NCBI GenBank assembly: GCA_013390905.1
Contig: JACATG010000001.1
Coordinates: 277,300-341,299, forward strand
Source of the DNA: Marine Group I thaumarchaeote
GTDB taxonomy: Archaea; Thermoproteota; Nitrososphaeria; Nitrososphaerales; Nitrosopumilaceae
DNA length: 64,000 nucleotides
Reading direction: 5' to 3'
The position numbers and the translations under genes are program-made. Below the pieces are notes generated by a model. The model did not search any database. It was not told where the DNA came from and saw nothing but the letters and a program-made list of their open reading frames with translations. Positions 8,460 through 17,696 of this stretch are shown here, one piece after another (positions within the stretch are counted from its first letter, which is position 1; each line of letters starts with the position of its first letter).

Positions 8460-9395
8460 GTGGAAGTAGCAGTCAGTGTAATTCTAACAGTAGTTGGACT
8501 AGCGATGTTATGTTTTGGTGGAAATTGGCTAGTAAGCGGTAGTGTTACTATTGCAAAAAAATTCAGAATTAGTAATCTTGTAATTGGAATGACTATTGTA
8601 GCGTATGGTACTTCAACTCCAGAACTTGCTGCTAGTGTAGCTGCAGCAGGAGAACACAGTGCAATTATTTTAGGAAATGTTATTGGAAGTAATATTGCAA
8701 ATATTGGAATGGTAATTGGTATATCTGCAATTCTTGCTCCTCTTGTAGTAAGAAAATCTATTTTACGAAAAGAAATTTTTATTATGTTGGGAGTTTCTTT
8801 TTTACTTGTTTTACTCTCAATTGATGGTGAACTTTCTCAGTATGATGGAGTATTGCTACTTGGTGGATTGGGGGTGTTTGCATTTTATACATACAAAGAT
8901 GCAATGAAGCAAAGAGAAGAAAATAAAGAGAAAATTGAAACAGGTAAAAAAAACATACGTCTAAAATCTATAGGACTAATTGGAATAGGTGTTGCACTTT
9001 TGTATGTTGGTGCAATTCTTACAGTTGATAATGCTATAATTTTAGCAAAAGAGTTTGGATTATCAGAAAAAATTATTGGATTAACAGTAATTGCAATTGG
9101 AACATCTCTTCCAGAATTAATAACATCTGTAATTGCAGTTAGAAAAGGTCACACCGATATCGGCATTGGAACTATTATTGGAAGTAATATCTATAACATC
9201 TTGATGATAATGGGGGTTGGTGCTGCACTTGGCGGTGTGATGATTGGATCTGATGCTTATGTCGATTATGCAATAATGATTATCTTTGGTCTTTCATTAC
9301 TAATTGCCTTAAAAACTGGAATTATCAATAAAGTAATGGGTGTCTGTTTGACTATTGGTTATGTTGTATATCTGGCAGTCACTTTTTTCAAGTAA
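8460..9395 (+). CDS. Sodium/calcium exchanger family protein (CaxA/YrbG type)
   Basis: The 311-residue membrane protein has two homologous halves of five helices, the layout of the CaCA exchanger superfamily. The alpha repeats are visible as GTSTPELAAS near residue 50 with GNVIGSNIANIG, and GTSLPELITS near residue 220 with GTIIGSNIYNIL. The Glu in each GTS-PEL repeat is the cation-binding residue. It exchanges Ca2+ for Na+ or H+ across the cytoplasmic membrane. The start is GTG; no ATG lies upstream in frame. It is a single gene transcribed away from the winged-helix gene. Confidence 0.93.
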   Translation: MEVAVSVILTVVGLAMLCFGGNWLVSGSVTIAKKFRISNLVIGMTIVAYGTSTPELAASVAAAGEHSAIILGNVIGSNIANIGMVIGISAILAPLVVRKSILRKEIFIMLGVSFLLVLLSIDGELSQYDGVLLLGGLGVFAFYTYKDAMKQREENKEKIETGKKNIRLKSIGLIGIGVALLYVGAILTVDNAIILAKEFGLSEKIIGLTVIAIGTSLPELITSVIAVRKGHTDIGIGTIIGSNIYNILMIMGVGAALGGVMIGSDAYVDYAIMIIFGLSLLIALKTGIINKVMGVCLTIGYVVYLAVTFFK

Positions 9396-9415
9396 TTCAT
9401 GCCTGAATTTGGCAT

Positions 9416-10774
9416 TTAGATAGAATTTACCATAATATTTTCAGCTTTCAGTGTTGGTACAATAGATGGAAGTGATGCCCACTGAATTACGTTTTTTGGG
9501 TTGTTCCCAATTTCTGAAATGTTTTTTAACATAGTAGGAAGGTTGTGGATTATTCTCACTGATTTTCCAGGTCCTTTTATCTCTCCATTTTCAATAATTC
9601 TTATCCCGCTTCTTGCGGTACATGAAAAATCTCCTTTAATTGGATTTACTGCATATGTGTACCATAACCTTCCAACCAACAATCCATGTTTTGTGTCTTT
9701 GATCATGTCTTCTTGAGAAATGTCTCCTGGATTTATTTTAAGATTATGTGGTGCTGACATTGGTATTGGTTCAGAACTTCTTCCCATAGGTGAACCTGAT
9801 CTAGATGCATTACCCGAAGATTGTTTTCCTTCTTTGTAACTATCAAAGAGATTTGAAAAAGTATTTTTAAAAATTCCTTTTTCTATCAAATTCCTTTTTT
9901 TTGTTTCTGTTCCCTCATCATCTACAGATTTTGTTCCAATACCTTCTGGGATGTGAGGATCATCAATTAAACTAAGTTTTTCTATTGCTATTCTCTCTTC
10001 AAAATTATTTGAAAAACAACTTTTCTTTTCTGAAAATGTTTTAAAATTAAAATTTGCTGCAACAACAAACGCTAATAATTCTCCTACTGAATATGGTTCA
10101 AAAATTATAGAATAGTTGTCTGAATCAATTTTTTGTGGATTTATTGATTCAATGCACATAATTTTTGCATCCTTTCCAACTTGTTCTGCGGAAAAATTTG
10201 ATAGTGTTCTACCACTTGCGTGGCCGATTCCTGATACTGGTAAGGTTCCATATTCTGATTCTGCGTTAATAATTCCTGAAATGTATGTAGCCTTTTCATT
10301 TAGATGCAATCCATTTGAATTTGCTATCTCAAAATTCTCTGAAACTATGTTTAGCGATCCTGTTATCGTATTTACCTTGTCACTATTTGCTGAATTTATC
10401 ATATTTTGTACGATATCCATTACTTCCACACCGGAAATCTTCTCTAGTCTTTCATCAAATGTTCTATCGAGTTGTTTAAGGGTTGTGTCATGTGGCAATC
10501 CTCCCCAAAAATCCCTTGCCTTAAGATTAGATGATGTTTTAAATGCACTATCAATTGCTTTCTCTATGTCTTGCTGGTTGGTTGTTTGAATTGATGCAAT
10601 TTTTTTGTCATGAATTAATCTTATGCCATAATCTTCACTAAAATTTTGTTTAATTTCAGCAATCTCAGAGTCTGTGATTCTAATAGTGATGATCTTTTTT
10701 TTAACGATAACTATTTCACATTCATTAATTCCTATGTTCTTTGAATGATTCAATGCCTTGTCTAAGGCAGACAA
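9416..10774 (-). CDS. TldD/PmbA family protein (PmbA/TldE type)
   Basis: TldD and PmbA/TldE form a heterodimeric metallopeptidase that digests unfolded peptides; the TldD subunit carries the zinc HExxxH motif. This 452-residue protein lacks a clear HExxxH, which fits the PmbA/TldE subunit. Recognisable family segments are GIRLIHDKKIASIQTT near residue 50, GTETKKRNLIEKGIF near 280 and the glycine-rich C-terminal core with FSCTARSGIRIIENGE. The start codon abuts the cofH stop with no gap, placing it as third gene of a cofG-cofH-pmbA operon. No tldD partner is seen in this window. Confidence 0.85.
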   Translation of the reverse strand: MSALDKALNHSKNIGINECEIVIVKKKIITIRITDSEIAEIKQNFSEDYGIRLIHDKKIASIQTTNQQDIEKAIDSAFKTSSNLKARDFWGGLPHDTTLKQLDRTFDERLEKISGVEVMDIVQNMINSANSDKVNTITGSLNIVSENFEIANSNGLHLNEKATYISGIINAESEYGTLPVSGIGHASGRTLSNFSAEQVGKDAKIMCIESINPQKIDSDNYSIIFEPYSVGELLAFVVAANFNFKTFSEKKSCFSNNFEERIAIEKLSLIDDPHIPEGIGTKSVDDEGTETKKRNLIEKGIFKNTFSNLFDSYKEGKQSSGNASRSGSPMGRSSEPIPMSAPHNLKINPGDISQEDMIKDTKHGLLVGRLWYTYAVNPIKGDFSCTARSGIRIIENGEIKGPGKSVRIIHNLPTMLKNISEIGNNPKNVIQWASLPSIVPTLKAENIMVNSI

Positions 10775-12040
10775 TCATTTTCTCCTTGGATTTTTATAAT
10801 TAAATTTGTTAATTTTAATTAATTCTACATATGATCCGAATCGAGAAGTGTCTGTAACTTTGTCAAGCTCACTTTCAATTTCATTTTCATTGTCAAACTT
10901 TCTTAGAATCTTGTAATTGGTGTCTCTTTCTGCTGGAATTCTCCCAATTTCTTTTATCAGTCTTCTTATTTCTTTTGGTCTTAATAACTGACCGTGCACT
11001 GAACCTGCAGATGTTGATATGCTTTCATTAATCAGCGTTCCTCCAAAATCATTTGCTCCCCACATAAGTAATAACTGAGACATCTTTTGCCCTTCTTTTA
11101 CCCATGACATCTGAAGATTATTAATAGAATTGTTCAACATAATTCTTGCAATTGCATGTGTAAGTAAAACGTCGTTTCCACTTGCTCCATCTTTAATTCC
11201 TTCATGTAATTGATGCTTGTACATTGGCGCTTCATCAGGAATGAAATTTAGGGGAACAAATTCTGTAAATCCTCCTGTCTCCTTTTGAATTTCTCTCAGT
11301 TTTGCAATATGTTTTACTCTGTCTTCCAGTGTTTCCACATGACCAAACATCATAGTTGATGTTGTATTAATTCCCATTTTGTGAGCAGTCTTGATAACCT
11401 TCTCCCAATTTTTTACACTGATTCTACCTGGTGAAATCTTATCTCTGAGTTTCTGATCAAGAATTTCAGCAGATGTTCCTGGAAGTGTGTCTACCCCAGC
11501 CTCTTTCATTCTTTTTAGAAATTCTTCAATAGATGTCTCTGATCTTGTTGCTCCATATAGAATCTCTTCAGGGGAAAATCCATGAATGTGGATGTCTGGA
11601 ATCTCTTTTTTGATTTCTCTGCATATGTTTTCATACAAATCCCCTTCCATGTCTGGTGGCAGTCCGGCTTGAATACAGACTTCGGTTGCTCCTAATTGAT
11701 GTGCCTCCTTTGCTCTTCGTACAATCTCTTCAGTTGGTAGAAAATATCCTTCTTCCTCTCGAAAATCTCTACTAAATGCACAAAAACCACATTGTTTGAT
11801 GCAGACATTTGTAAAATTGATATTTCTATTAACTACATATGATACAATATCCCCAACTCTTCTTCTTCTAATTTCATCTGCAACTAACCCTACTAGATGA
11901 AAGTCAATTCCAGTTGTATTGTATAATGTCAAACCTTCTTGTACAGAAATCTCCTTGTCTGATAGTGCATTGTTTAGGATTTTGGATACTATTGGGTCTG
12001 CATTTTTGAAAAGCGAATCTATGTTACTGGTCATCTCCAA
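10775..12040 (-). CDS. cofH: FO synthase subunit 2 (radical SAM)
   Basis: CofH joins the tyrosine-derived fragment to the ribityl-aminouracil precursor, making the substrate that CofG cyclises to FO, the deazaflavin chromophore of coenzyme F420. The 421-residue protein has the radical SAM cluster motif CIKQCGFC near residue 80, followed by AFSR. The downstream pattern QAGLPPD, IHGFSPEE, DTLPGTSAE and STMMFGHVE is typical of CofH/MqnC-type enzymes. It overlaps the cofG stop by 10 bases and touches pmbA, so the three genes are translationally coupled. Confidence 0.94.
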   Translation of the reverse strand: MEMTSNIDSLFKNADPIVSKILNNALSDKEISVQEGLTLYNTTGIDFHLVGLVADEIRRRRVGDIVSYVVNRNINFTNVCIKQCGFCAFSRDFREEEGYFLPTEEIVRRAKEAHQLGATEVCIQAGLPPDMEGDLYENICREIKKEIPDIHIHGFSPEEILYGATRSETSIEEFLKRMKEAGVDTLPGTSAEILDQKLRDKISPGRISVKNWEKVIKTAHKMGINTTSTMMFGHVETLEDRVKHIAKLREIQKETGGFTEFVPLNFIPDEAPMYKHQLHEGIKDGASGNDVLLTHAIARIMLNNSINNLQMSWVKEGQKMSQLLLMWGANDFGGTLINESISTSAGSVHGQLLRPKEIRRLIKEIGRIPAERDTNYKILRKFDNENEIESELDKVTDTSRFGSYVELIKINKFNYKNPRRK

Positions 12041-13200
12041 TACTCCTCTTTTACCAATCCTTCCCCATTTTCAATAACTGACATCTTGTCTCTTAACTCT
12101 TTACTAACAAAAGAAAAGAATTCAGGATATATTGGGAATCTACACTTTAATTCAAATCCCGCATTTCTTGAATTTTCATCTACTTTGTCAATTTCTGGCC
12201 AGGAAAATTCTGGATTAACAAAATCTGGAGTTAATGGTGATATTCCTCCCCAATCATTTATTCCAACTGATAAGAAACTTTGATATGATTTTGGGGATAG
12301 ATTTGGCGGAATCTGTATGTTCATCTCTGGCATGATGATTCTTGATAACGCAACAATTGTTTTGAAATATTTTTCATCAGCTGATGGTGTATTCTTCATT
12401 ATTGTATCTGGTTTTGGCTGAAAATTTTGTAAAATTACTTCTTGAATATTTCCATATTTTTGGTGTAGCTGTTTTATTGCTAAAATTGAATCAATAATCT
12501 CCTCTATTGTCTCACCAATCCCTACCAGAAGTCCCGTTGTCATTGGGATTCCTAACTTTCCAGAATTTTCTAATACTTCTAATCTTGCTTTTGGTCTTTT
12601 ACTTGCAGCCAAATAATGTGGCATTCCCTTTTCTGTTAATCTTTCACTGACATTTTCAAGCATTATTCCCATTGACACATTTGTTTTCTTCAACTCTCTC
12701 ATCTCCTCAAAATTCAGATTACCTGCATTTGTATGTGGAAATAATCCTAATTCTAATGATAACTCTGATGCATGAATAAGATATTCAGCAGTTGATTTGA
12801 ATCCATTTTCCTTTAGCCAATCTCTTGCTTCTTGATATTTCTGTTCTGGTCGCTCACCTGTAACAAAAAGTGCTTCAACACATCTGTATTTTTTTGCAAG
12901 TTGTAATAATTCTAATATTTGCTGTTTTGACATCAAAGATAATTTTTTCTCATCTGGTTCAGCTTTGTATGTGCAGTAAGAACAAGTATCTTTGCAGAGA
13001 TTGACAATGTTGAAAAATACTTTTTTTGAAAATGTAACTGAATCTTTTTTAAATTTTTCTCTCAAATTTTGTGCAACTGAAAAAAGCTCACTAGAATCTT
13101 CTACTGCATTTTGATAAATCTCCATAATGTCTTGACGAGAAATTACTTTATTCTCTAAAACATTGTTTAAACTCTCAGAGTTTAACACAAGCTTGCTCAA
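12031..13200 (-). CDS. cofG: FO synthase subunit 1 (radical SAM)
   Basis: CofG completes the deazaflavin ring of FO. The 389-residue protein carries the cluster motif CKDTCSYC near residue 68 followed by TYKAEPDE, then FVTGERPE and the family segment LFPHTNAGNL, and near residue 260 ILQNFQPKP. Together with cofH it forms the two-protein FO synthase of archaea. It heads the leftward operon cofG-cofH-pmbA. The other F420 genes found in the window are cofC and cofD near 35-36 kb; cofE is not present here. Confidence 0.94.
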   Translation of the reverse strand: MSKLVLNSESLNNVLENKVISRQDIMEIYQNAVEDSSELFSVAQNLREKFKKDSVTFSKKVFFNIVNLCKDTCSYCTYKAEPDEKKLSLMSKQQILELLQLAKKYRCVEALFVTGERPEQKYQEARDWLKENGFKSTAEYLIHASELSLELGLFPHTNAGNLNFEEMRELKKTNVSMGIMLENVSERLTEKGMPHYLAASKRPKARLEVLENSGKLGIPMTTGLLVGIGETIEEIIDSILAIKQLHQKYGNIQEVILQNFQPKPDTIMKNTPSADEKYFKTIVALSRIIMPEMNIQIPPNLSPKSYQSFLSVGINDWGGISPLTPDFVNPEFSWPEIDKVDENSRNAGFELKCRFPIYPEFFSFVSKELRDKMSVIENGEGLVKEEYWR

Positions 13201-13242
13201 CAGAAAAGATTCTTGATTAGAAGTATTTATGCTTGTATTACA

Positions 13243-14385
13243 CTAATTTCCATTTGGTCTTTCTTGGAGAATAATTGTGATATCTGTCGTCCTATTATCT
13301 CTTAGAATCTCCAAAACCATCTCATCTCCAACCGATTTTGCTCTTTGAAGATGTATCAAAATATCTGCAATCTTTCTAACTTCAATTTCGTCTACTGATA
13401 AAATTATGTCTCCACCCATTGGATAGTTGATTCCTTCAACTTGAATGGTTTTTTCAGACCCAATTAATCCTGCTTTAGAAGCTGGACTATTTTCTACAAC
13501 TGTTATTATCAAAAACCCTACTGCATCCTTTAGACCCAAAACTTTTGCTAGATCTGGATCAATATCACGACCCGAAATTCCCATCCATGGATGTTTATAT
13601 TCTCCCTTCTCAATTAGGGTTGGAATAATTTTGACAACAGTTTGTGATGGTATTGCAAATCCTACTCCTGTAAATTCACCAGTTGTTGATTGAATTGCAG
13701 TGTTTATACCAACCACCTCGCCTCTCATATTTAGTAGTGGCCCTCCTGAATTTCCAGGATTGATGGCAGCATCAGTTTGAATTACATCTGGAATAGAATA
13801 CCCTGAACCTGATGGAAGTAATCTTCCTAATTGACTTACTATCCCTGAAGTCATAGAACCTGATAATCCAAATGGGTTTCCAATTGCAGCTATTGATTCT
13901 CCTACTTTAAGATTAGATGAATCGCCAAGTGATAGTGGTTGCAATAATGTAGAATCTGTATTGACTTTGATTACTGCAAGGTCTGTAAACTCGTCTATTC
14001 CAATAATTTCTGCATTATATGATCTACCATCAAGAAATGTAACTACAACCTTTTTTGCTTCATCAACAACGTGAGCATTAGTAATTATATGCCCCTTTTT
14101 ATCAAAAACAAAACCTGAACCTAACCCATTTGTTTGTTCCTCTGTTTCATTTCTTTGCACATTAACTCTTACTACTCCTGATTCAGATTTTTCAAAAATC
14201 TCAATTAATGATAAACTCTTTGAATAAAGTGAAGTTACTTCTCCAACTGTACTTGTTGTATGACCATTACTTACCACAATCTCTGGTTTAATTAATTCTG
14301 GTGGTGAAACAAATAATGCTACAAACATGACAATAACAATTACAGCTCCTATCGCCCCACCTACAAACACACCTGATTTGTTCAT
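13243..14385 (-). CDS. HtrA/DegP-like serine protease, membrane anchored
   Basis: Residues 1-30 are one membrane helix (from MNKSGVFVGG), so the protease domain is outside the cell. The trypsin-like triad is visible: His in TNAHVVDE (about 104), Asp in FTDLAVIKV (about 135) and Ser in NPGNSGGPL (about 211). A PDZ domain follows (about 265-375, with MGISGRD and SPASKAGLI). It degrades or refolds damaged exported proteins. I set the start at the ATG 14383-14385. A longer frame back to 14520 exists but would overlap the upstream glycosyltransferase gene by almost 100 bases and would bury the anchor helix. Confidence 0.92.
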   Translation of the reverse strand: MNKSGVFVGGAIGAVIVIVMFVALFVSPPELIKPEIVVSNGHTTSTVGEVTSLYSKSLSLIEIFEKSESGVVRVNVQRNETEEQTNGLGSGFVFDKKGHIITNAHVVDEAKKVVVTFLDGRSYNAEIIGIDEFTDLAVIKVNTDSTLLQPLSLGDSSNLKVGESIAAIGNPFGLSGSMTSGIVSQLGRLLPSGSGYSIPDVIQTDAAINPGNSGGPLLNMRGEVVGINTAIQSTTGEFTGVGFAIPSQTVVKIIPTLIEKGEYKHPWMGISGRDIDPDLAKVLGLKDAVGFLIITVVENSPASKAGLIGSEKTIQVEGINYPMGGDIILSVDEIEVRKIADILIHLQRAKSVGDEMVLEILRDNRTTDITIILQERPNGN

Positions 14386-14423
14386 GAGATTTTTTATTCT
14401 CCATTTTCTATCTAAAAGGCTTG

Positions 14424-15632
14424 CTATACACTGATTGAACTTTGAGTATGATCTTTCAGTGAATAACTTCTTTCTTTCCATGTAACAGAAGATGTGCTCT
14501 TTGCTTGAAGCAGTCCCCACAAAAATCCTAAAACTACTACTAAACCCCCCAGTGGTGCAAATAATGCATGAACCAATCTTAAATCAAGTCCAACTTTTAC
14601 CTCAATTATCGCACCAATGTAAATTAGAATTGAAGCAATTGCTGCAGTTGCACAAAGCAACTTTGCAGATGTTGTTTCAATCGGTAATGATGCAGATATA
14701 GCAAATATTGGAAATGGAATAAATAATAAAAATAATACAGCAAAGAAAATACCAATTGCAATTTTTCCATTTTGAAGATATAATGGAACCATTAGTCTTT
14801 TTAGCGCATTCCATAAAGTACTTCCATCTCGAGCCCAAGCAGCACCAATTAGATGCTCTCCTCTTACCATCTTCATTTTGTATCCCAATTCTTTTACTTT
14901 TTTTCCAAGTGCACCATCTTCAATAATTTCATGCTTTACTCCTTCATGCATGCCAACTTCTTCGTATGTCTTTTTCTTCAAGATGTAAAAACTTCCAAAG
15001 AAATAACCAGTTTTTTTTGATGGATTGTTAACATTCAATGCTGAAAATCTAGTATGTAAAAATGTAGAAATCATTGGAAGTGTAATCTTTGTCCAAAAGT
15101 CAAACGTCAGCATTTTTGGAATTGCAGATAATGCATCTAAATTAAATGAAATCAAGTGTGCTACTGCAAGTGATAATATATTTTTAGAATGATTTGTATC
15201 TGCATCAGTGAACAACAAGAGTTCTCCTGTTGCTTTTCTATATCCTTCCATACATGCCCAGTTTTTGCCAATCCAACCTTCAGGTTTAGGTCTTGCAGCA
15301 ACTGGAATTATTTTAGAATATTTTTTTGCATACTCTGAAATTATTTTACCTGTTGCATCATCCGATGAATCATCAATTACTATAATTTCATAATTTTCAT
15401 AATCTTGGTTAATTAACGTGTCTAAACATTTACCGATAAACTCTTCTTCATTTCTTGCTGGAATAATAATTGAAACCTTGGGAGCTGATTTTGAAGTATT
15501 TTCAAATTTGTCAAGATATGGTGTAAATCTAAATGAATTAACCATTGATTTGATGAGAAATACCCAAGCTCCACAAACTCCAATTAGAATTGCAGTTAGT
15601 GAATAGTTGAAAACATCTATAATTAATTCCAT
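14424..15632 (-). CDS. Family 2 glycosyltransferase with membrane helices
   Basis: A GT-A fold glycosyltransferase domain occupies about residues 50-250: SIIIPARNEEEFI at its start, IVIDDSSDD, the metal-binding LLFTDADT, and HEIIEDGALG as the ED-containing acceptor loop. One helix precedes it and three or four follow (residues 290-390), the layout of membrane-bound CESA-like and hopene-biosynthesis-type transferases. The acceptor is probably a lipid or polyisoprenoid. The ATG at 15630-15632 is preferred because it lies 4 bases after the upstream stop; the longer frame to 15686 would overlap the SRPBCC gene. Confidence 0.88.
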   Translation of the reverse strand: MELIIDVFNYSLTAILIGVCGAWVFLIKSMVNSFRFTPYLDKFENTSKSAPKVSIIIPARNEEEFIGKCLDTLINQDYENYEIIVIDDSSDDATGKIISEYAKKYSKIIPVAARPKPEGWIGKNWACMEGYRKATGELLLFTDADTNHSKNILSLAVAHLISFNLDALSAIPKMLTFDFWTKITLPMISTFLHTRFSALNVNNPSKKTGYFFGSFYILKKKTYEEVGMHEGVKHEIIEDGALGKKVKELGYKMKMVRGEHLIGAAWARDGSTLWNALKRLMVPLYLQNGKIAIGIFFAVLFLLFIPFPIFAISASLPIETTSAKLLCATAAIASILIYIGAIIEVKVGLDLRLVHALFAPLGGLVVVLGFLWGLLQAKSTSSVTWKERSYSLKDHTQSSISV

Positions 15633-15636
15633 GAAT

Positions 15637-16053
15637 TTATCTCTCGATTTCTTCTTTGATACTTTGCATTGCTTGCTCAGTGCCACTTTTGATGTGCTTT
15701 TTAATTATGCCTGTAAACATCCCCATCATACCTGTTAGTTTTATGTCCCAAACTGTACAAAGTATAGTTTTTTCATCTTTAGGAAAAAGTGTTATAATTT
15801 TTTCTCCACTTATGATGCCTTTTGTGAATTTTGCATGTATTTTTTCTTTAGGTTCAAGTCTTACCTCTTGTAGGCATTTTTGATCTCTAAACGCTATTAT
15901 GATCTCTCGATTGACTATGTTGCCATCCTTCGATAAATTTTTGACTTCTTTTGTTCCTTTCCAAAATTTTGGTTCGTTATCTATATCTGAAACTATATCC
16001 CAAACTTTGTCAACTGTAGCATTGATTTCTATTTCGACTTCAATTGTTGCCAT
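15637..16053 (-). CDS. SRPBCC (START/polyketide cyclase-like) protein
   Basis: This 138-residue protein begins MATIEVEIEINATVDKVWDIVSDIDNEPKFW, the usual opening of SRPBCC ligand-binding domains: a strand, then a helix with the VW.I.SD motif. It ends in the long C-terminal helix (GTEQAMQSIKEEIE). These domains bind hydrophobic ligands in a deep pocket; the ligand cannot be told. It lies 4 bases upstream of the membrane glycosyltransferase and may bring a lipid to it, which is inference from context only. Confidence 0.85.
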   Translation of the reverse strand: MATIEVEIEINATVDKVWDIVSDIDNEPKFWKGTKEVKNLSKDGNIVNREIIIAFRDQKCLQEVRLEPKEKIHAKFTKGIISGEKIITLFPKDEKTILCTVWDIKLTGMMGMFTGIIKKHIKSGTEQAMQSIKEEIER

Positions 16054-16175
16054 GTTCTACGAACATTTGTTCAGCATTAACTATATAATCTTCATGGGTG
16101 GGAAGAAAATAGAGGCAAGTATTAAGCAGAATTATATCCAAGAAAATATTACTTTTAGTTGGTATTTCAATTGTT

Positions 16176-16889
16176 GTGATTGCTTCAATACTATTAAGTA
16201 GCGGTTCAGAACTGAATGATGCCCAAGATACATCCCCTGAAGTTGTTGCACCACTAGTACAAGATGAACCAATATCTATAATTGATAAACTAAAATTTAC
16301 AGATAAATCCGTTCTAGTTGTTGCACCACTATTAACAGCAAATGCTTATCGTTATCAAGGGTTTTATGATACTTTTAGGGGAGATTGTGATGAATCATGT
16401 CTTTCTTTACAACTTGATACAAAAATTCGGTTTGGCTATACATCAAGTAATAATGCACTAGTATATTTTAACAATTTGGGAATCCCATTAATTGATGATT
16501 ACACAGCTTCTTTGAATCCTGAAATTTTTAGCCAATATAAGAAAATTATAATGTTACATAATGAATATGTAACAATAGAATTCTATGAAGCAATCATAAA
16601 TCATCCAAATGTGTACTTCATGTATCCAAATGCCCTATACGCAGAGATTGACCTTACTGATGGAGTGATGACTTTGATTAAAGGAAAAGGGTACCCGAAA
16701 GATGATCCGCCACCAACAGTAAACGCTTTTGATTGGGAGTTTGAAAATACTCATCCTGACGAATATGATTTAGAGTGTATTGATTTCAAGTGGAAAAAAA
16801 TTGGAAATGGGTATCAACTTAATTGTTATCCTGAGGTTGTGATATTTGAGAAGACTGAAATTATGGACTTTATTTTTGAGGACCGTTAA
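16176..16889 (+). CDS. Exported hypothetical protein, probably from a decaying gene
   Basis: The frame encodes a mature domain of about 215 residues with no recognised motif, opened by SVLVVAPLLTANAYRYQGFYD. A good signal peptide (KKILLLVGISIVVIASILL) is encoded just upstream, but the only usual start codon is the GTG at 16176, inside that hydrophobic stretch. The frame upstream to the TAG at 16110 has no ATG, GTG or TTG. The stop at 16887 is followed in another frame by coding-like sequence (GSWRNLHHSFNTGIARAFY). Both ends therefore look damaged, and I treat the gene as probably non-functional. Confidence 0.55.
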   Translation: MIASILLSSGSELNDAQDTSPEVVAPLVQDEPISIIDKLKFTDKSVLVVAPLLTANAYRYQGFYDTFRGDCDESCLSLQLDTKIRFGYTSSNNALVYFNNLGIPLIDDYTASLNPEIFSQYKKIIMLHNEYVTIEFYEAIINHPNVYFMYPNALYAEIDLTDGVMTLIKGKGYPKDDPPPTVNAFDWEFENTHPDEYDLECIDFKWKKIGNGYQLNCYPEVVIFEKTEIMDFIFEDR

Positions 16890-16890
16890 T

Positions 16891-16959
16891 AATGATGGTT
16901 CTTGGAGGAATTTACACCATTCCTTCAATACTGGTATAGCCCGTGCCTTCTATTAATGG
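16891..16959 (+). pseudogene. Possible out-of-frame tail of the exported protein gene
   Basis: Starting one base after the preceding stop, the second frame reads DGSWRNLHHSFNTGIARAFY with no stop for about 23 codons and then breaks up into several TAA codons. The residue mix looks like a real protein end and unlike random AT-rich DNA. From here to 17100 no frame reads convincingly. Confidence 0.3.
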
Positions 16960-17100
16960 TAAAATTCCGAATCACATTAAATATATTAGATCATTACTTG
17001 TTTTCAAATAGACTGTGGTGGGCAACATGCCTAAAATCCGGAACAGTAACTCCAGTTCCAATGACATTTGCCATTCTTCCATCACAGTCAATTAATTTGA

Positions 17101-17322
17101 ATGAAAATGAAACCCTCAAAATATATGCCAAAAATCGAAACTTTTGACGGTACTAGCTTTTGGAAAAATGCTTACGCTCATCAACGTGGTAAATTGTTAA
17201 AAAAAGTCAATGTTCCAGAAGATCAAATTATTATACTTGTTAACAAAAAGTACACAGAACTCCCTGCTGCTCTAAAATATGAAATTGAAACAAGTGGACT
17301 AGACAAAAAAGAACTACAATAA
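17101..17322 (+). CDS. Small conserved-looking soluble protein
   Basis: The frame encodes 73 residues, probably starting at the second ATG (MKPSKYMPKIETFDG). It is rich in Lys and Glu with an aromatic patch (FDGTSFWKNAYAHQRGK) and a final helical part (LPAALKYEIE). No known domain is recognised. It lies 39 bases upstream of the tRNA-binding protein on the same strand, and the codon use is like that of its neighbours, so I take it as a real gene. Confidence 0.6.
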   Translation: MKMKPSKYMPKIETFDGTSFWKNAYAHQRGKLLKKVNVPEDQIIILVNKKYTELPAALKYEIETSGLDKKELQ

Positions 17323-17361
17323 ATTCGAAATTCATTTTAACTGGAAAAATCAGGGTTTGTT

Positions 17362-17691
17362 ATGTCAAATGTGTCGTATGATGATTTTGCAAAATTAGAC
17401 ATTAGAGTTGCAAAAATTATTGCAGCTGAATCAATTGAAGGAAAATCTAGAATTATCAAAGGAAGGATTGATTTGGGAAATGATGATCTACGGGATGTGA
17501 TTATCGGTGGTGCTCAATACTATCAACCTGAAGATATGATTGGAAAAACTGTTATTGTCATTACAAATCTGGAACCAAAAAAGATGGCAGGTGTTGAATC
17601 TAATGCAATGTTATTGGCTGCTGATGTTGGCGATAAACCATTTTGGTTGACAGTAAATGAAAATGTTCCTTTAGGAAGTCCTATTAAATAG
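17362..17691 (+). CDS. tRNA-binding domain protein (CsaA/EMAP-II type OB fold)
   Basis: The whole 109-residue protein is one EMAP-II-like OB fold. It opens with YDDFAKLDIRVAKIIAAE, the typical first strand, and ends with the EPKKMAGVESNAMLLAA segment found in CsaA, Arc1p and the C-terminus of MetRS. Free-standing forms bind tRNA as dimers and may act with an aminoacyl-tRNA synthetase or as a chaperone. Its stop is 5 bases from the convergent tbp gene. Confidence 0.93.
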   Translation: MSNVSYDDFAKLDIRVAKIIAAESIEGKSRIIKGRIDLGNDDLRDVIIGGAQYYQPEDMIGKTVIVITNLEPKKMAGVESNAMLLAADVGDKPFWLTVNENVPLGSPIK

Positions 17692-17696
17692 GACTA

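Noticed and set aside
16902..17147. Plus-strand frame of 81 codons with TTG start
   Set aside because: It crosses the broken tail of the exported protein gene and overlaps the better-supported gene at 17101 in another frame.
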